A stretch of DNA of 64,000 nucleotides, taken from contig CAYSSJ010000013.1 of the NCBI GenBank assembly GCA_964433675.1, positions 1-64,000 on the forward strand, written 5' to 3'. Source of the DNA: CAYSSJ01 sp964433675 (GTDB taxonomy: Bacteria; Cloacimonadota; Cloacimonadia; Cloacimonadales; TCS61). The notes below the pieces were generated by a model. That model searched no databases. It saw only the letters and a program-made list of their open reading frames with translations, and was not told the origin of the DNA. A program made the position numbers and the translations under genes. Shown in pieces: positions 7,305 to 14,691 of the stretch (the stretch's first letter is position 1; each line of letters begins with the position of its first letter).

Positions 7305-7790
7305 GTCATTTCGACCGGAGAGGGCGAAGCCCTCGTAGTGGAGAAATCTCATTAACAACGCATTACAATAGTAAGATGGACGAAAAACAATACTATGTCT
7401 ATATCCTGATGAACAAACATAATACTGTTCTGTATATTGGAATAACAAATAACTTGTTAAGAAGAATAATGGAACACAAAAATCACAAAATAAGAGGTTT
7501 TTCCGATCATTATAATACAACTAAATTAGTATACTATGAAGTTGCCCCTTCAGCCTATTCAGCAATACTGAGAGAAAAGCAGATTAAAAAGTGGTCAAGA
7601 AAAAAGAAAGATGCAATAATAGATTCTTTCAATCCTGAACGAAAAGATTTGTTCCCTGAATTATATAGATGTACTTGAGATCTCTCGACTCCACCCCGCT
7701 TGCCGTGTGGAACCTGTCTGTTCCATCGTGGTGTAATAGCAGCTTCGCTGCTCGGCTTCGCCGATTCCACCGGGTTCCGCTCGAGATGAC
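7305..7790 (+). mobile_element. GIY-YIG cassette with imperfect terminal inverted repeats
   Basis: Left end 7305-7350 reads GTCATTTCGACCGGAG, a perfect GAGGGC-GAA-GCCCTC hairpin, then GTGGAGAAATCTC. Right end 7677-7790 is its imperfect inverse: GAGATCTC and TCGACTCCAC at the inner side and TTCCGCTCGAGATGAC at the outer side, with hairpins AGCAGC-TTCG-CTGCT and CGGC-TTCG-CCG inside. The only gene is the GIY-YIG ORF, whose stop overlaps the right repeat. A second left end begins 8 bp further on at 7799. I infer a small mobile or mobilised unit; GTCATTTCGA repeats are common in FCB genomes (general knowledge). Confidence 0.6.
7376..7678 (+). CDS. GIY-YIG nuclease domain protein (YhbQ/UPF0213-like)
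   Basis: A 100-residue protein that is essentially one GIY-YIG domain. The variant GIY strand is YYVYIL (6-11), the YIG strand is LYIGITNN (19-26), the catalytic arginine is in NLLRRIMEHKN (R29 or R30), and the metal-binding glutamate is E67 in ILREKQIKKW. Stand-alone domains of this kind are predicted single-strand or structure-specific DNA nucleases, usually unassigned. The ATG at 7376 has no good ribosome site but is the only sensible start. The gene fills the space between the inverted repeats of the cassette at 7305-7790, and an 11-codon remnant of a sister copy lies at 7870. I infer a nuclease linked to spread or maintenance of the repeat. Confidence 0.85.
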   Translation: MDEKQYYVYILMNKHNTVLYIGITNNLLRRIMEHKNHKIRGFSDHYNTTKLVYYEVAPSAYSAILREKQIKKWSRKKKDAIIDSFNPERKDLFPELYRCT

Positions 7791-7798
7791 AAAAACTG

Positions 7799-8108
7799 GT
7801 CATTTCGACCGAAGAGGGCGTAGCCCTCGAAGTGGAGAAATCTCATTAACAACGCATTACAATAGTAAGATGGACGAAAAACAATACTATGCCTATATCC
7901 TATATCTCTGTATTCCGTCTTTGTTCTCCCTTTTAGCATTTAGCTTTATTAGCTTTTAGCTTCCCCCGAAATTCCTATTAATTCCGGTGAAGCCAAATTC
8001 CTATAAATACCGCGAACGAAGTGAGCAAATTCCACGAGCGTCAGCGAGTAAATACCGCAGCTTCGCAGCTCGGCTTCGCCAATTCCACCGGGTTCCGCTC
8101 GAGATGAC
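7799..8108 (+). mobile_element. Internally replaced derivative of the GIY-YIG cassette
   Basis: Positions 7799-7901 match 7305-7407 with about four substitutions in 103 bp, covering the left repeat, the leader ATTAACAACGCATTACAAT and the first 11 codons. Positions 8070-8108 repeat the right end (GGCTTCGCC, ATTCCACCGGGTTCCGCTCG, AGATGAC). The middle is unrelated: a TTAGCTTTTAGC word and a four-module AATTCC array (about 7967-8060). It looks like a non-autonomous relative. Confidence 0.6.
7870..7902 (+). pseudogene. Remnant of a second GIY-YIG gene
   Basis: ATGGACGAAAAACAATACTA and the following bases give MDEKQYYAYIL, identical to the intact gene at 7376 except V8 to A. After 7901 the homology stops abruptly and the frame continues into unrelated repeat text. 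The nuclease residues are missing, so this is a fragment. Confidence 0.8.
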
Positions 8109-8345
8109 AGTCTATCCGTCATTTAACTCGTCCCTTGTCACTTGTCACTCGCTTTGTCCTCCGTAGCCCTCCGAAGCATTTGCGAAGGGGGCGAAGGAGG
8201 GTTACTCGTCACTTTTTTTTTAAAAAAAATCCTTGACTCATATAAGAAAAAACCAAATTTTTGACACAGAATTTCATCTTCGGATCTCAGCTTTAGTGGA
8301 TTACTAAAAAAAAAGATTGCAACAAAAAAAATATAGGAGGCAAAA
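8109..8345. other. Repeat remnants and likely promoter region before secreted protein
   Basis: 8120-8215 holds TTGTCACTTGTCACTCG and TTACTCGTCACT words (inverse of the GTGACGAGT family) and a TCCGAAGCATTTGCGAAGG word. From 8212 the DNA becomes A/T-rich, with TTGACT at 8233 and TTGACA at 8261 as candidate -35 elements; no convincing -10 partner is seen. AGGAGG at 8336-8341 is the ribosome site of the gene at 8346. Confidence 0.5.
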
Positions 8346-10649
8346 ATGAGACGCTTAACTTTATTGTTAATTTTACTATTTTCCGTAAGTTTAGTGTGGG
8401 GGCAGTACACAGGTGAAGGAACATTTCAACAAATTACCTCACTCGAAGACCTGGAATCCGGAACATATTATGTCTTTTATGGGATTAGTGGCACTTACAA
8501 TGGAGCTATGACAAATTCTTTTGCTGCAAGTGGCAGATTAGCTAATACCTCGGTTACAATCACCGGTGCTGGCATCATTGACCCTTCAGCTTCAATTGTT
8601 TGGTACGTTGAAGGGAATGCTGTAGATGGTTATACTGTTTATAATGAAGATGCAGATGTGTTCTGTGAAATTACAGAAAGTTCTACATCTGGATTCAGAT
8701 TGAACAATCCTTCCACTCATACATTCGATGTGTCACTGAACACAGATGAGTTTGTTTTTGCCTCGAATCATGAAGACGGTGGCAACAGAGCCATATCCAT
8801 TTATCAAACCGACTGGAGATCGTATGCAAATCCCAACACATTACATCTGTATAAGTTTACAGAAATCGAAGATCCTTTGTTAATAGTAACTCCCACTTCT
8901 CTTTCCGGTCTTGATTATACAATCAATGAAGGCCCATCCGATTCTCAAACATTTACCTTAAGCGGCTCAAATCTAGACGGAACAGATCTTACAATTACCG
9001 CACCTTCAAATTTCGAAATTTCGGAGGATAATAATAGTTTCTCAGATGCTATAACTCTTTCAGCCTATGATGGATCAGCCCAAGATATTCATGTAAGCCT
9101 TAAAGCTGATCTTCCAATTGGTGACTATTCAGGAAATGTTGCTATTAGTGGTGGTGGAGCTGAAACTATTAATGTCGCTGTTAGTGGAAGTGTCACATAT
9201 AATTGGCATCATATAGAAGCATTTGATAATTATCCTGAAACTGGAACAAGTTACAACTCAGGTAATTTTTTAGGACAAGATGGTTCAACATGGACATATG
9301 TAAAATGTGCTGGGGCATCTGGTGGACATATTGATCCTCCCACTCCATACTTGGGAAAAGATAGAGACCCCCAATCGGAAATTTATTCAGGTACAATTTC
9401 AGGAGGTATAGGGATCCTGAATTTTGATTATAAACAAGTTTTCAGTACAAATGTTAATCTTAATGTTATGATTAATGATGTGGTAGTTGGTAATGTAACT
9501 TCAAATAACCAACAAGGCGAAGTCTTGAATTCCGGTAATATAACCGTAGAAGTGGAAGGCGATTTTGTAATAAAATTTATCAATGAGAATAATAGCGATG
9601 GCCAAGTTGCAATAGATAATGTTTCTTGGACTATGTTTGAAGAGCCCACATCGGCTGCGACAGTAAATATCCCTACAGGTAATGATATAGATGAGATTTT
9701 TACAGGTACAAACGTATCTCTTGCTTTCGATAATGTATCTACTGGCGGAGATATTACTGTAAATTATTACAGTTCTCCTCCCAATAATGCATCCTTTAGC
9801 GGGTCTGCGCCACAAAATATCAGTTCATATCGCTGGACGATCGATAGTGGTCCTGTAGTCTTCTCTAATGGAACTATCAAAATTTCGACTAATGAATTAG
9901 ATGGAATAGGGAATCCCGAAACTGTAGATATTTACCGCCGTCCTGTCTCAGGTATTGGTGTATTTTCCAAATTAACAACGGTTTATTCGGATGGTACTTT
10001 ATCTGCTTCGGTTACGGATTTTAGCGAGTTTATTCTTGCAAGTGACGATGGTGATAACCCCCTCCCCGTCACGCTCAACTGGTTCAAAGCGGGATATGAA
10101 GATAATCAGGCTATTCTGAGTTGGCAGACTGCCAGCGAGACCAATAATCTCGGTTGGAATCTCTATCGCGCTGATGATTCGGATGAGCCGGAAATGCAGA
10201 TAAACGGATATCTGATAGAAGGTGGCGGCACTACCAGTCAGACTATGAATTACTCATTCACGGACGAATATCCCGTTACCCCGGGAAACACTTATTATTA
10301 CTGGCTGGAGAGTGTGGAGCTGGATGGCACGATCGAGCTTTTCGGACCCGCATCCCTGCAAGTTCCTATCGAAGGTGAGGTGCCGTCTCTACCGGATAAA
10401 ACGAAATTGCGAGCCAATTTCCCCAATCCATTCAACCCGGACACTTATATCAGTTTTGATATCAGAGCGGGGGAGACCGGTCTCTTGCAGATCTATGACT
10501 TACGCGGTCGCATGTTGGAAAACCGAGAATTCTCAGCAGGCAGCCATAATTTCCATTGGCAGCCGGAGAGACAAGCCAGCGGAATTTATCTCTACCGTTT
10601 GCAAACTGAGAGCTACACAGAAACCAAGAAAATGTTATTATTGAAATAA
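8346..10649 (+). CDS. Secreted multidomain protein with T9SS-type sorting tail
   Basis: A 767-residue exported protein. Residues 1-19 are a signal peptide ending WGQ. An N-terminal domain (about 20-180, starting FQQITSLEDLESGTYYVFYG) is followed by Ig-like beta segments (TPTSLSGLDYTINEGPSDS; VSGSV), a choice-of-anchor-like segment (about 285-430) and a further beta region. Residues 690-767 carry the type A sorting tail: FPNPFNPDTYISFDI, IYDLRGR, SGIYLYRLQ and the terminal KKMLLLK. It is probably displayed on or released from the cell surface by a type IX-like route. AGGAGG precedes the ATG and a strong terminator follows. No enzymatic motif is recognised. Confidence 0.8.
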   Translation: MRRLTLLLILLFSVSLVWGQYTGEGTFQQITSLEDLESGTYYVFYGISGTYNGAMTNSFAASGRLANTSVTITGAGIIDPSASIVWYVEGNAVDGYTVYNEDADVFCEITESSTSGFRLNNPSTHTFDVSLNTDEFVFASNHEDGGNRAISIYQTDWRSYANPNTLHLYKFTEIEDPLLIVTPTSLSGLDYTINEGPSDSQTFTLSGSNLDGTDLTITAPSNFEISEDNNSFSDAITLSAYDGSAQDIHVSLKADLPIGDYSGNVAISGGGAETINVAVSGSVTYNWHHIEAFDNYPETGTSYNSGNFLGQDGSTWTYVKCAGASGGHIDPPTPYLGKDRDPQSEIYSGTISGGIGILNFDYKQVFSTNVNLNVMINDVVVGNVTSNNQQGEVLNSGNITVEVEGDFVIKFINENNSDGQVAIDNVSWTMFEEPTSAATVNIPTGNDIDEIFTGTNVSLAFDNVSTGGDITVNYYSSPPNNASFSGSAPQNISSYRWTIDSGPVVFSNGTIKISTNELDGIGNPETVDIYRRPVSGIGVFSKLTTVYSDGTLSASVTDFSEFILASDDGDNPLPVTLNWFKAGYEDNQAILSWQTASETNNLGWNLYRADDSDEPEMQINGYLIEGGGTTSQTMNYSFTDEYPVTPGNTYYYWLESVELDGTIELFGPASLQVPIEGEVPSLPDKTKLRANFPNPFNPDTYISFDIRAGETGLLQIYDLRGRMLENREFSAGSHNFHWQPERQASGIYLYRLQTESYTETKKMLLLK

Positions 10650-10680
10650 GCGGTTGTGTACCTTACACAGTCCTCCCAAG

Positions 10681-10709
10681 GGGCGAGTCTCATACTCGCC
10701 TCTTTTTGG
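10681..10709 (+). terminator. Rho-independent terminator of secreted protein gene
   Basis: GGCGAGT (10682-10688), loop CTCAT, ACTCGCC (10694-10700), then TCTTTTTGG. It lies 32 bp after the stop codon at 10649. Confidence 0.9.
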
Positions 10710-10724
10710 CATATGGTGGAAAAT

Positions 10725-11130
10725 GTCACGAATTGTGAAAAAAATTGTCACAGAAAAACCACAGATATACACGGATAAACACAGAAAAATGTAAAATCAT
10801 AAATCAATCCGAATTTAAACTGAAAATATGTGAAGATCTGTGCCAATCTGTGAAAATCCGTGGTTAAGAACAAATTCGTGAAAATTCGTGTAATTCGTGG
10901 ACAAAAACAAAAAGAAATAATTCAGTGCCTTTCGGTGTACTTCGGTGCCTTCGGTGGTTAATTTAAAAATATGTGCCAATCTGTGCAAATCTGTGGTTAA
11001 TAAAAAAACAAATAATAATTCAGTGCCTTTCGGTGTACTTCGGTGCCTTCGGTGGTTAATCTAAAAATCTGTGAACATCTGTGCAAATCTGTGGTTAATA
11101 AAAAATTCGTGTAATTCGTGGATAAAATCA
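10725..11130. repeat. TCTGTG / TTCGTG / TTCGGTG repeat block
   Basis: About 400 bp of short related words: CACAGATATACACGG, AATCTGTGAAAATCCGTGG, AATTCGTGTAATTCGTGG and CAGTGCCTTTCGGTGTACTT-CGGTGCC. A segment starting TTCAGTGCCTTTCGG at 10921 is repeated from 11019, a period of 98 bp, with few changes. No gene is visible. Similar phrases are widespread in several unrelated bacterial genomes; their origin is not known to me. Confidence 0.75.
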
Positions 11131-11500
11131 ATCCTATCCACCTAACCTCCTATCTTCCTTCTCCTCTCTATCCTCTATCCTCTATCCTCTTCTCACATAC
11201 TCACAACTACCTTCTCATTTCTCCTTAAATATACTCCTAAGTCTCACTCATATACCAATTAACCAATCCTCCTATCCACCTAACCTCCCAGCTTCCCTCT
11301 ACTCTCTATCCTCTATCTTCTTCTCGCATACTCACGACTGCTTCTAGCTTCTAGCTTTTAGCTTTTAGCTAAGTTTTCTTCCCGCTCTTCTCCAAAGACT
11401 CATCACTGCTTCACAATTTTTCCCCTTCATCCTTATTCCTTAGTCCTTGATCCTTGCTTAGTCCTCCGAAGCTTTAGCGAAGGAGTATAGCTTCTAGCTC
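11131..11500. repeat. Pyrimidine-rich repeat block A
   Basis: Contains CTATCCACCTAACCTCC, CTCTATCCTCTATC, CACATACTCACAACT, TACTCCTAAGTCTCACTCAT, TTAGCTTCTAGC and CCTTATTCCTTAGTCC words. From about 11249 to 11490 it is an imperfect inverse of 18440-18680. The first part also resembles 12840-12960. It holds no gene. Confidence 0.75.
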
Positions 11501-11563
11501 AATTAGCTTCTCCCTTCAAACTTCTTTGAAAAAATCCTTTACAAATAATAAGCACGGGCATAA

Positions 11564-11605
11564 ATGAACTCCAAAATAGTTCATATGAACTCTAATATGG
11601 TTCAT
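11564..11605 (+). promoter_or_regulatory. Double 21-bp operator of winged-helix operon
   Basis: Two directly abutting inverted repeats: ATGAACT-N7-AGTTCAT (11564-11584) and ATGAACT-N7-GGTTCAT (11585-11605), followed by a further ATGATG. The junction forms the perfect palindrome GTTCATATGAAC. It ends 22 bp before the start of the winged-helix gene. A TTTACA at 11538 may be the -35 element, which would put the operator over the -10 and start site. Autoregulation is inferred. Confidence 0.8.
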
Positions 11606-11627
11606 ATGATGTTTAGAAGGGGAAGAT

Positions 11628-11957
11628 ATGTTAGAAGTGTTATTGGGCTCTAGTAACAAAGAGAAGATCTTACTGTACATATTATGTCGTGAGAGTGGAT
11701 ATGCCAGAGAAATGGCAGATTTTTTCAATATATCCCTCACCGCAGTTTTGAAGCAGCTAAAAAGACTGGAAGACGGGAATGTACTATACGCTCAAATGCA
11801 AGGTAGAACAAAAGTGTATAGATATAATCTTCGTTACCCTTTTTTAAAAGAGTTAAAATTACTCTTGCAAAAGACATTGGAGTTTTACCCTGAAGATATT
11901 GTAAAAAAACTCAAGTATAGCAGGAAGCGACCACGTCGGAACGATAAACCTCTATGA
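11628..11957 (+). CDS. Winged-helix DNA-binding protein
   Basis: A 109-residue ArsR/MarR-like winged-helix protein. LGSSNKEKILLYILCRES begins the first helix, EMADFFNISLTAVLKQLKRLEDGNVL (about 27-52) is the helix-turn-helix, and GRTKVYRYNLRYPFLKELKLLLQ is the wing and dimer helix. No metal-binding cysteine pair is seen. The ATG at 11628 has AGAAGGGGAAG upstream. It overlaps the next gene by 4 bp (ATGA). The double inverted-repeat operator upstream fits autorepression. This build (LGSS...; wing Y-R-x-N) is common in small regulators that sit beside nucleotidyltransferase or HEPN toxin genes, but no such toxin gene is present here. Confidence 0.8.
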   Translation: MLEVLLGSSNKEKILLYILCRESGYAREMADFFNISLTAVLKQLKRLEDGNVLYAQMQGRTKVYRYNLRYPFLKELKLLLQKTLEFYPEDIVKKLKYSRKRPRRNDKPL

Positions 11958-12160
11958 AAAAAGTTAGAGAAATGAGCCGAGCAGAACTGGCAGCTTATTA
12001 TTTTTGGAATGATCTGCAATGTATGGAGCAGGCACTTTTGGTAGCTAAATACAAAGATATCGATCTTGATGAAGTCGAAAGATGGTCAATAAAAGAAGGA
12101 GAAGAGGAAAAATTTAATCTATTTCTAAAGAGAGTGAAAAAACTCGAAAAAGAAACATAA
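11954..12160 (+). CDS. Small helical protein coupled to winged-helix regulator
   Basis: A 68-residue, charged, all-helical protein (SRAELAAYYFWNDLQCMEQA; DIDLDEVERWSIKEGEEEKF) with no signal peptide. Its start overlaps the regulator stop by 4 bp, so it is translationally coupled. The D-x-x-E-x-x-R-W-S-x-x-E-G segment resembles, from memory, small proteins found just upstream of AbiEii-type nucleotidyltransferases; that is an inference without a search. A terminator follows at 12224, so the operon ends here with two genes. Confidence 0.65.
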   Translation: MKKVREMSRAELAAYYFWNDLQCMEQALLVAKYKDIDLDEVERWSIKEGEEEKFNLFLKRVKKLEKET

Positions 12161-12223
12161 CAATTGAGCTTATTTGCAGTGAGTGAAGTCATCTTAAAGC
12201 AGGGGTTTTCTCCCGAAACATGT

Positions 12224-12258
12224 CCCCCTTCCCAAGTGGAAATTAAAGGGGGTTTTAT
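12224..12258 (+). terminator. Terminator of winged-helix operon
   Basis: CCCCCTT (12224-12230) pairs with AAGGGGG (12246-12252) across a 15-nt loop and is followed by TTTTATTT. It lies 64 bp after the stop at 12160. Confidence 0.75.
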
Positions 12259-12260
12259 TT

Positions 12261-12308
12261 GTCACACTGAGTAGCTTCGGCGTAAGCCGGAGCGTATCGA
12301 AGTGTGAG
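12261..12308. repeat. REP-like palindromic unit
   Basis: GTCACACTGAGTAG...ATCGAAGTGTGAG: the ends TCACACT and AGTGTGA are complementary, and the centre has CTTCGG/CCGGAG. It shares its first 14 bases with the outer arms of the long hairpin at 18837-18919 (inverse orientation). Confidence 0.65.
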
Positions 12309-12680
12309 TTGGTGCAAGAGAGGCAATCCTCCTTCGCCTTGCGGGTTACGGAGAACAAAAAAGCTAAAAGCTAAAAGGATGAATAGCAAGGAGAAATGTT
12401 GATTAGTTAATTTGTTGATTAGTCTCTTCAAAATAGCCCAGTCCTTCAGGGCTGGGAAAAATGTATCGAATCCAAATCCAAACGCCGTTCAGGGCGTTAC
12501 TAAGTAATATAAAATCGAAAACGACTTGATAATGACGTATCAGAACATAAATCCCTACTCCTGAAGACGCAGGCTATTATTACTGTCACTGGCAAATCCC
12601 CCTCTCAGTCTCTTCTCCCTGCTTTTCATACTTCGATACGTCCTGTACCTACTTTCCTGTGTTATACTAACTAAGAAAAA
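12309..12680. other. Intergenic region with small hairpin repeats
   Basis: No gene is seen. 12435-12456 is AGCCCAGTCCTTCAGGGCTG and following bases (5-bp stem), and 12481-12498 is AACGCC-N6-GGCGTT; this pair of CTTCAGGG/GTTCAGGG hairpins is a REP-like signature. 12631-12690 is a degenerate version of the long hairpin at 18837 (CCTGTACCTACTTT ... AAAGTAGGTGCAGG). Confidence 0.6.
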
Positions 12681-12893
12681 AAAGTAGGTGCAGGACTACT
12701 CAGTATGACGATTTATTGTTTCTATTAATTCCGGCGTAGCCAAATTCCTATCAATTCCGCGAACGAAGTGAGTAAATTCCTCTCTCAGTCTCTTCCCGCT
12801 CTTCTCAAAACTCACAACTACCTTCACATTTCTCCCTAAGTATACTCCTAAATCTCACTCATATACCAATCAACCAATCCTCCTATCCACCTA
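12681..12893 (+). repeat. Perfect 213-bp inverted repeat, left copy
   Basis: From AAAGTAGGTGCAGG to CTATCCACCTA, every base matches the reverse complement of 18653-18865 by direct reading. It contains one ATTCCGCGAACGAAGTGAGT module. The two copies bracket 12894-18652, which holds the gld-like operon and the tsaB/dCMP deaminase pair. The identity implies recent duplication or ongoing gene conversion. The remaining 12894-13031 is further repeat text ending in TTAGCTTCTAGC, then TTGACA at 12974. Confidence 0.85.
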
Positions 12894-13031
12894 TCCTCCC
12901 ATCTTCCTTCTCCTCTCTATCCTCTTATCACATACTCACAACTGCCTTTTAGCTTCTAGCTTCCAATTCAAACTTGACAAAAAAATATACTGACGAAATT
13001 GAACAACAATAAATAAAAGGAGGTTGCATAG

Positions 13032-13976
13032 ATGATCCAGCTTCAGAATCTGGTCAAAGATTACGGTATCCTGCGTGCCGTCGATCATCTCAACTTCAGG
13101 ATCAAAGAAGGGGAGATACTCGGATTTTTGGGACCGAACGGCGCCGGTAAGACGACCACTCTTAAAATGATAACCTGCTACATGCTACCCACCAAGGGGA
13201 ATATCTACATAGAGAACTTCAATATATACGAGCATTCCAAAGAGATCCGCAAACTCATCGGTTATCTGCCCGAACAAAACCCGCTCTACACCGATATGAT
13301 CGTCTATGATTATCTAAAATTCGTTGCCAATATCAGAGGACTGACCGATTTTGAGAAGCGACTGCAGAACGTGACAGATAAATGCGGACTGCACGGAGTG
13401 ATCTCCAAACCGATCCATACTCTATCCAAAGGCTATAAACAAAGGGTTGGATTGGCACAGGCGATCATTCACGATCCGAAAATACTTATTTTGGACGAAC
13501 CGACCTCCGGTCTCGATCCGAATCAAATCTTGGAGATTCGTGCCTTGATACAAGATCTCGGCAGAGAGAAGACTTTGATAATCTCTAGCCATATCCTGCA
13601 GGAAGTTCAGGCTGTCTGTAACCGAATTGTTATCATAAATAATGGTGTCATAGTGGCAGACGGTTCTACCGAATCTCTCAAATCCAATTTCCAAAACAAG
13701 ACCAAGTTACATCTCGAACTATTAGCACCCGAGGACGAGATCGTCCGCTTAGGGGAAATCATAGATGATATATCGCTTCTATCGCTTACTTCCAAAGCGG
13801 AAGATCATTTCATCGCTGAGATCGAATTCGATGCCCACACAGATAAACGACAAGCTATCTACCATTATATCAAAGAGCAACCTTGGACATTGTTGGAGAT
13901 GCATCGTGAGTATGTCAGTCTGGAAGATGTGTTCCGTAACTTAACTGTCGATAATGTAGAGGCAGGTGTAGAATGA
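13032..13976 (+). CDS. gldA: ABC transporter ATPase, GldA-like
   Basis: A 314-residue ABC ATPase. Walker A is GPNGAGKT (34-41), the Q-loop is PEQNPLY, the signature is LSKGYKQRVGLAQA, Walker B is KILILDEPTSGLDP and the H-switch is ISSHIL; a C-terminal extension of about 90 residues follows. AAGGAGG lies upstream and TTGACA at 12974 is a possible -35. It overlaps the permease gene by 4 bp, and the operon continues with GldG-like and DUF4340 proteins. In Bacteroidota the GldA-GldF-GldG transporter is linked to gliding and surface secretion. Here it may serve the secreted sorting-tail proteins, but that is inference; the gene symbol marks similarity only. Confidence 0.75.
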   Translation: MIQLQNLVKDYGILRAVDHLNFRIKEGEILGFLGPNGAGKTTTLKMITCYMLPTKGNIYIENFNIYEHSKEIRKLIGYLPEQNPLYTDMIVYDYLKFVANIRGLTDFEKRLQNVTDKCGLHGVISKPIHTLSKGYKQRVGLAQAIIHDPKILILDEPTSGLDPNQILEIRALIQDLGREKTLIISSHILQEVQAVCNRIVIINNGVIVADGSTESLKSNFQNKTKLHLELLAPEDEIVRLGEIIDDISLLSLTSKAEDHFIAEIEFDAHTDKRQAIYHYIKEQPWTLLEMHREYVSLEDVFRNLTVDNVEAGVE

Positions 13977-14680
13977 ATCACGCTACCATAATAGCCAAAA
14001 AAGAACTGCGCTCTTACTTCAATTCACCGGCTGCCTATATTATCCTGGTCGGATTTCTTTTGATCGGTGGCTGGTTTTTTGCCAGTCCGCTTTTTATCCG
14101 GAATCAGGCGGAATTACGATCCCTGTTCTCAATCGTACCGATAATCTATATCTTTTTTGTACCGGCTATTACTATGGGATTGATAGCGCGGGAGAAAAAC
14201 AACGGCACAATCGAGCAACTCACCACATTCCCGTTGGACAATCACTCCATCATCATGGGAAAATTCTGGGCATCTTTAGCGCTCATCACTGTTGGATTGG
14301 TTTTCACGCTCGTTCATTTTTTCACTATCGTCACCTTGGGTAGTAACTTGGATTACGGTGCCATCTTCTGCGGTTATCTCGGTTTGATCCTCTTGGGCGG
14401 TGTCTATAGTTCTATCGGTATCTTCACTTCCAGTCTGACCAGTAATCAGATCGTAGCCTCCATCATTGCTTTCTGTATCATATTCGCTCTGTATATGATA
14501 GAGTTTGTGCTGGTATTCCTACCAGCTTCATTAGCGGAGATCATGCAGTATATCAGTACCGGTTATCATTTCCAGAATCTTGCCCGCGGTGTGATAGATT
14601 CGCGTAATGTCATCTATTACCTCAGTCTGATCGTTCTGTTTCTCAGAATGGCAACCATAGCTTTGCAGGCAAGGAAATAG
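13973..14680 (+). CDS. gldF: ABC-2 type permease, GldF-like
   Basis: A 235-residue integral membrane protein with six predicted hydrophobic helices (about 17-37, 54-75, 99-125, 137-155, 162-185, 214-230). The short cytosolic N terminus ATIIAKKELRSYFNSPAAY and the MGLIAREKNNGTIEQLTTFPL stretch are typical of ABC-2 permeases such as GldF and NosY. Its start overlaps the ATPase stop by 4 bp. The GldG-like gene begins 11 bp downstream. It would form the membrane channel with the ATPase at 13032. Confidence 0.8.
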   Translation: MNHATIIAKKELRSYFNSPAAYIILVGFLLIGGWFFASPLFIRNQAELRSLFSIVPIIYIFFVPAITMGLIAREKNNGTIEQLTTFPLDNHSIIMGKFWASLALITVGLVFTLVHFFTIVTLGSNLDYGAIFCGYLGLILLGGVYSSIGIFTSSLTSNQIVASIIAFCIIFALYMIEFVLVFLPASLAEIMQYISTGYHFQNLARGVIDSRNVIYYLSLIVLFLRMATIALQARK

Positions 14681-14691
14681 GGGGGGATGAG

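Noticed and set aside
7555..7959. Several overlapping frames around the GIY-YIG gene ends
   Set aside because: They are translations of the inverted repeats and hairpins (GIY-YIG cassette ends) and have no protein character.
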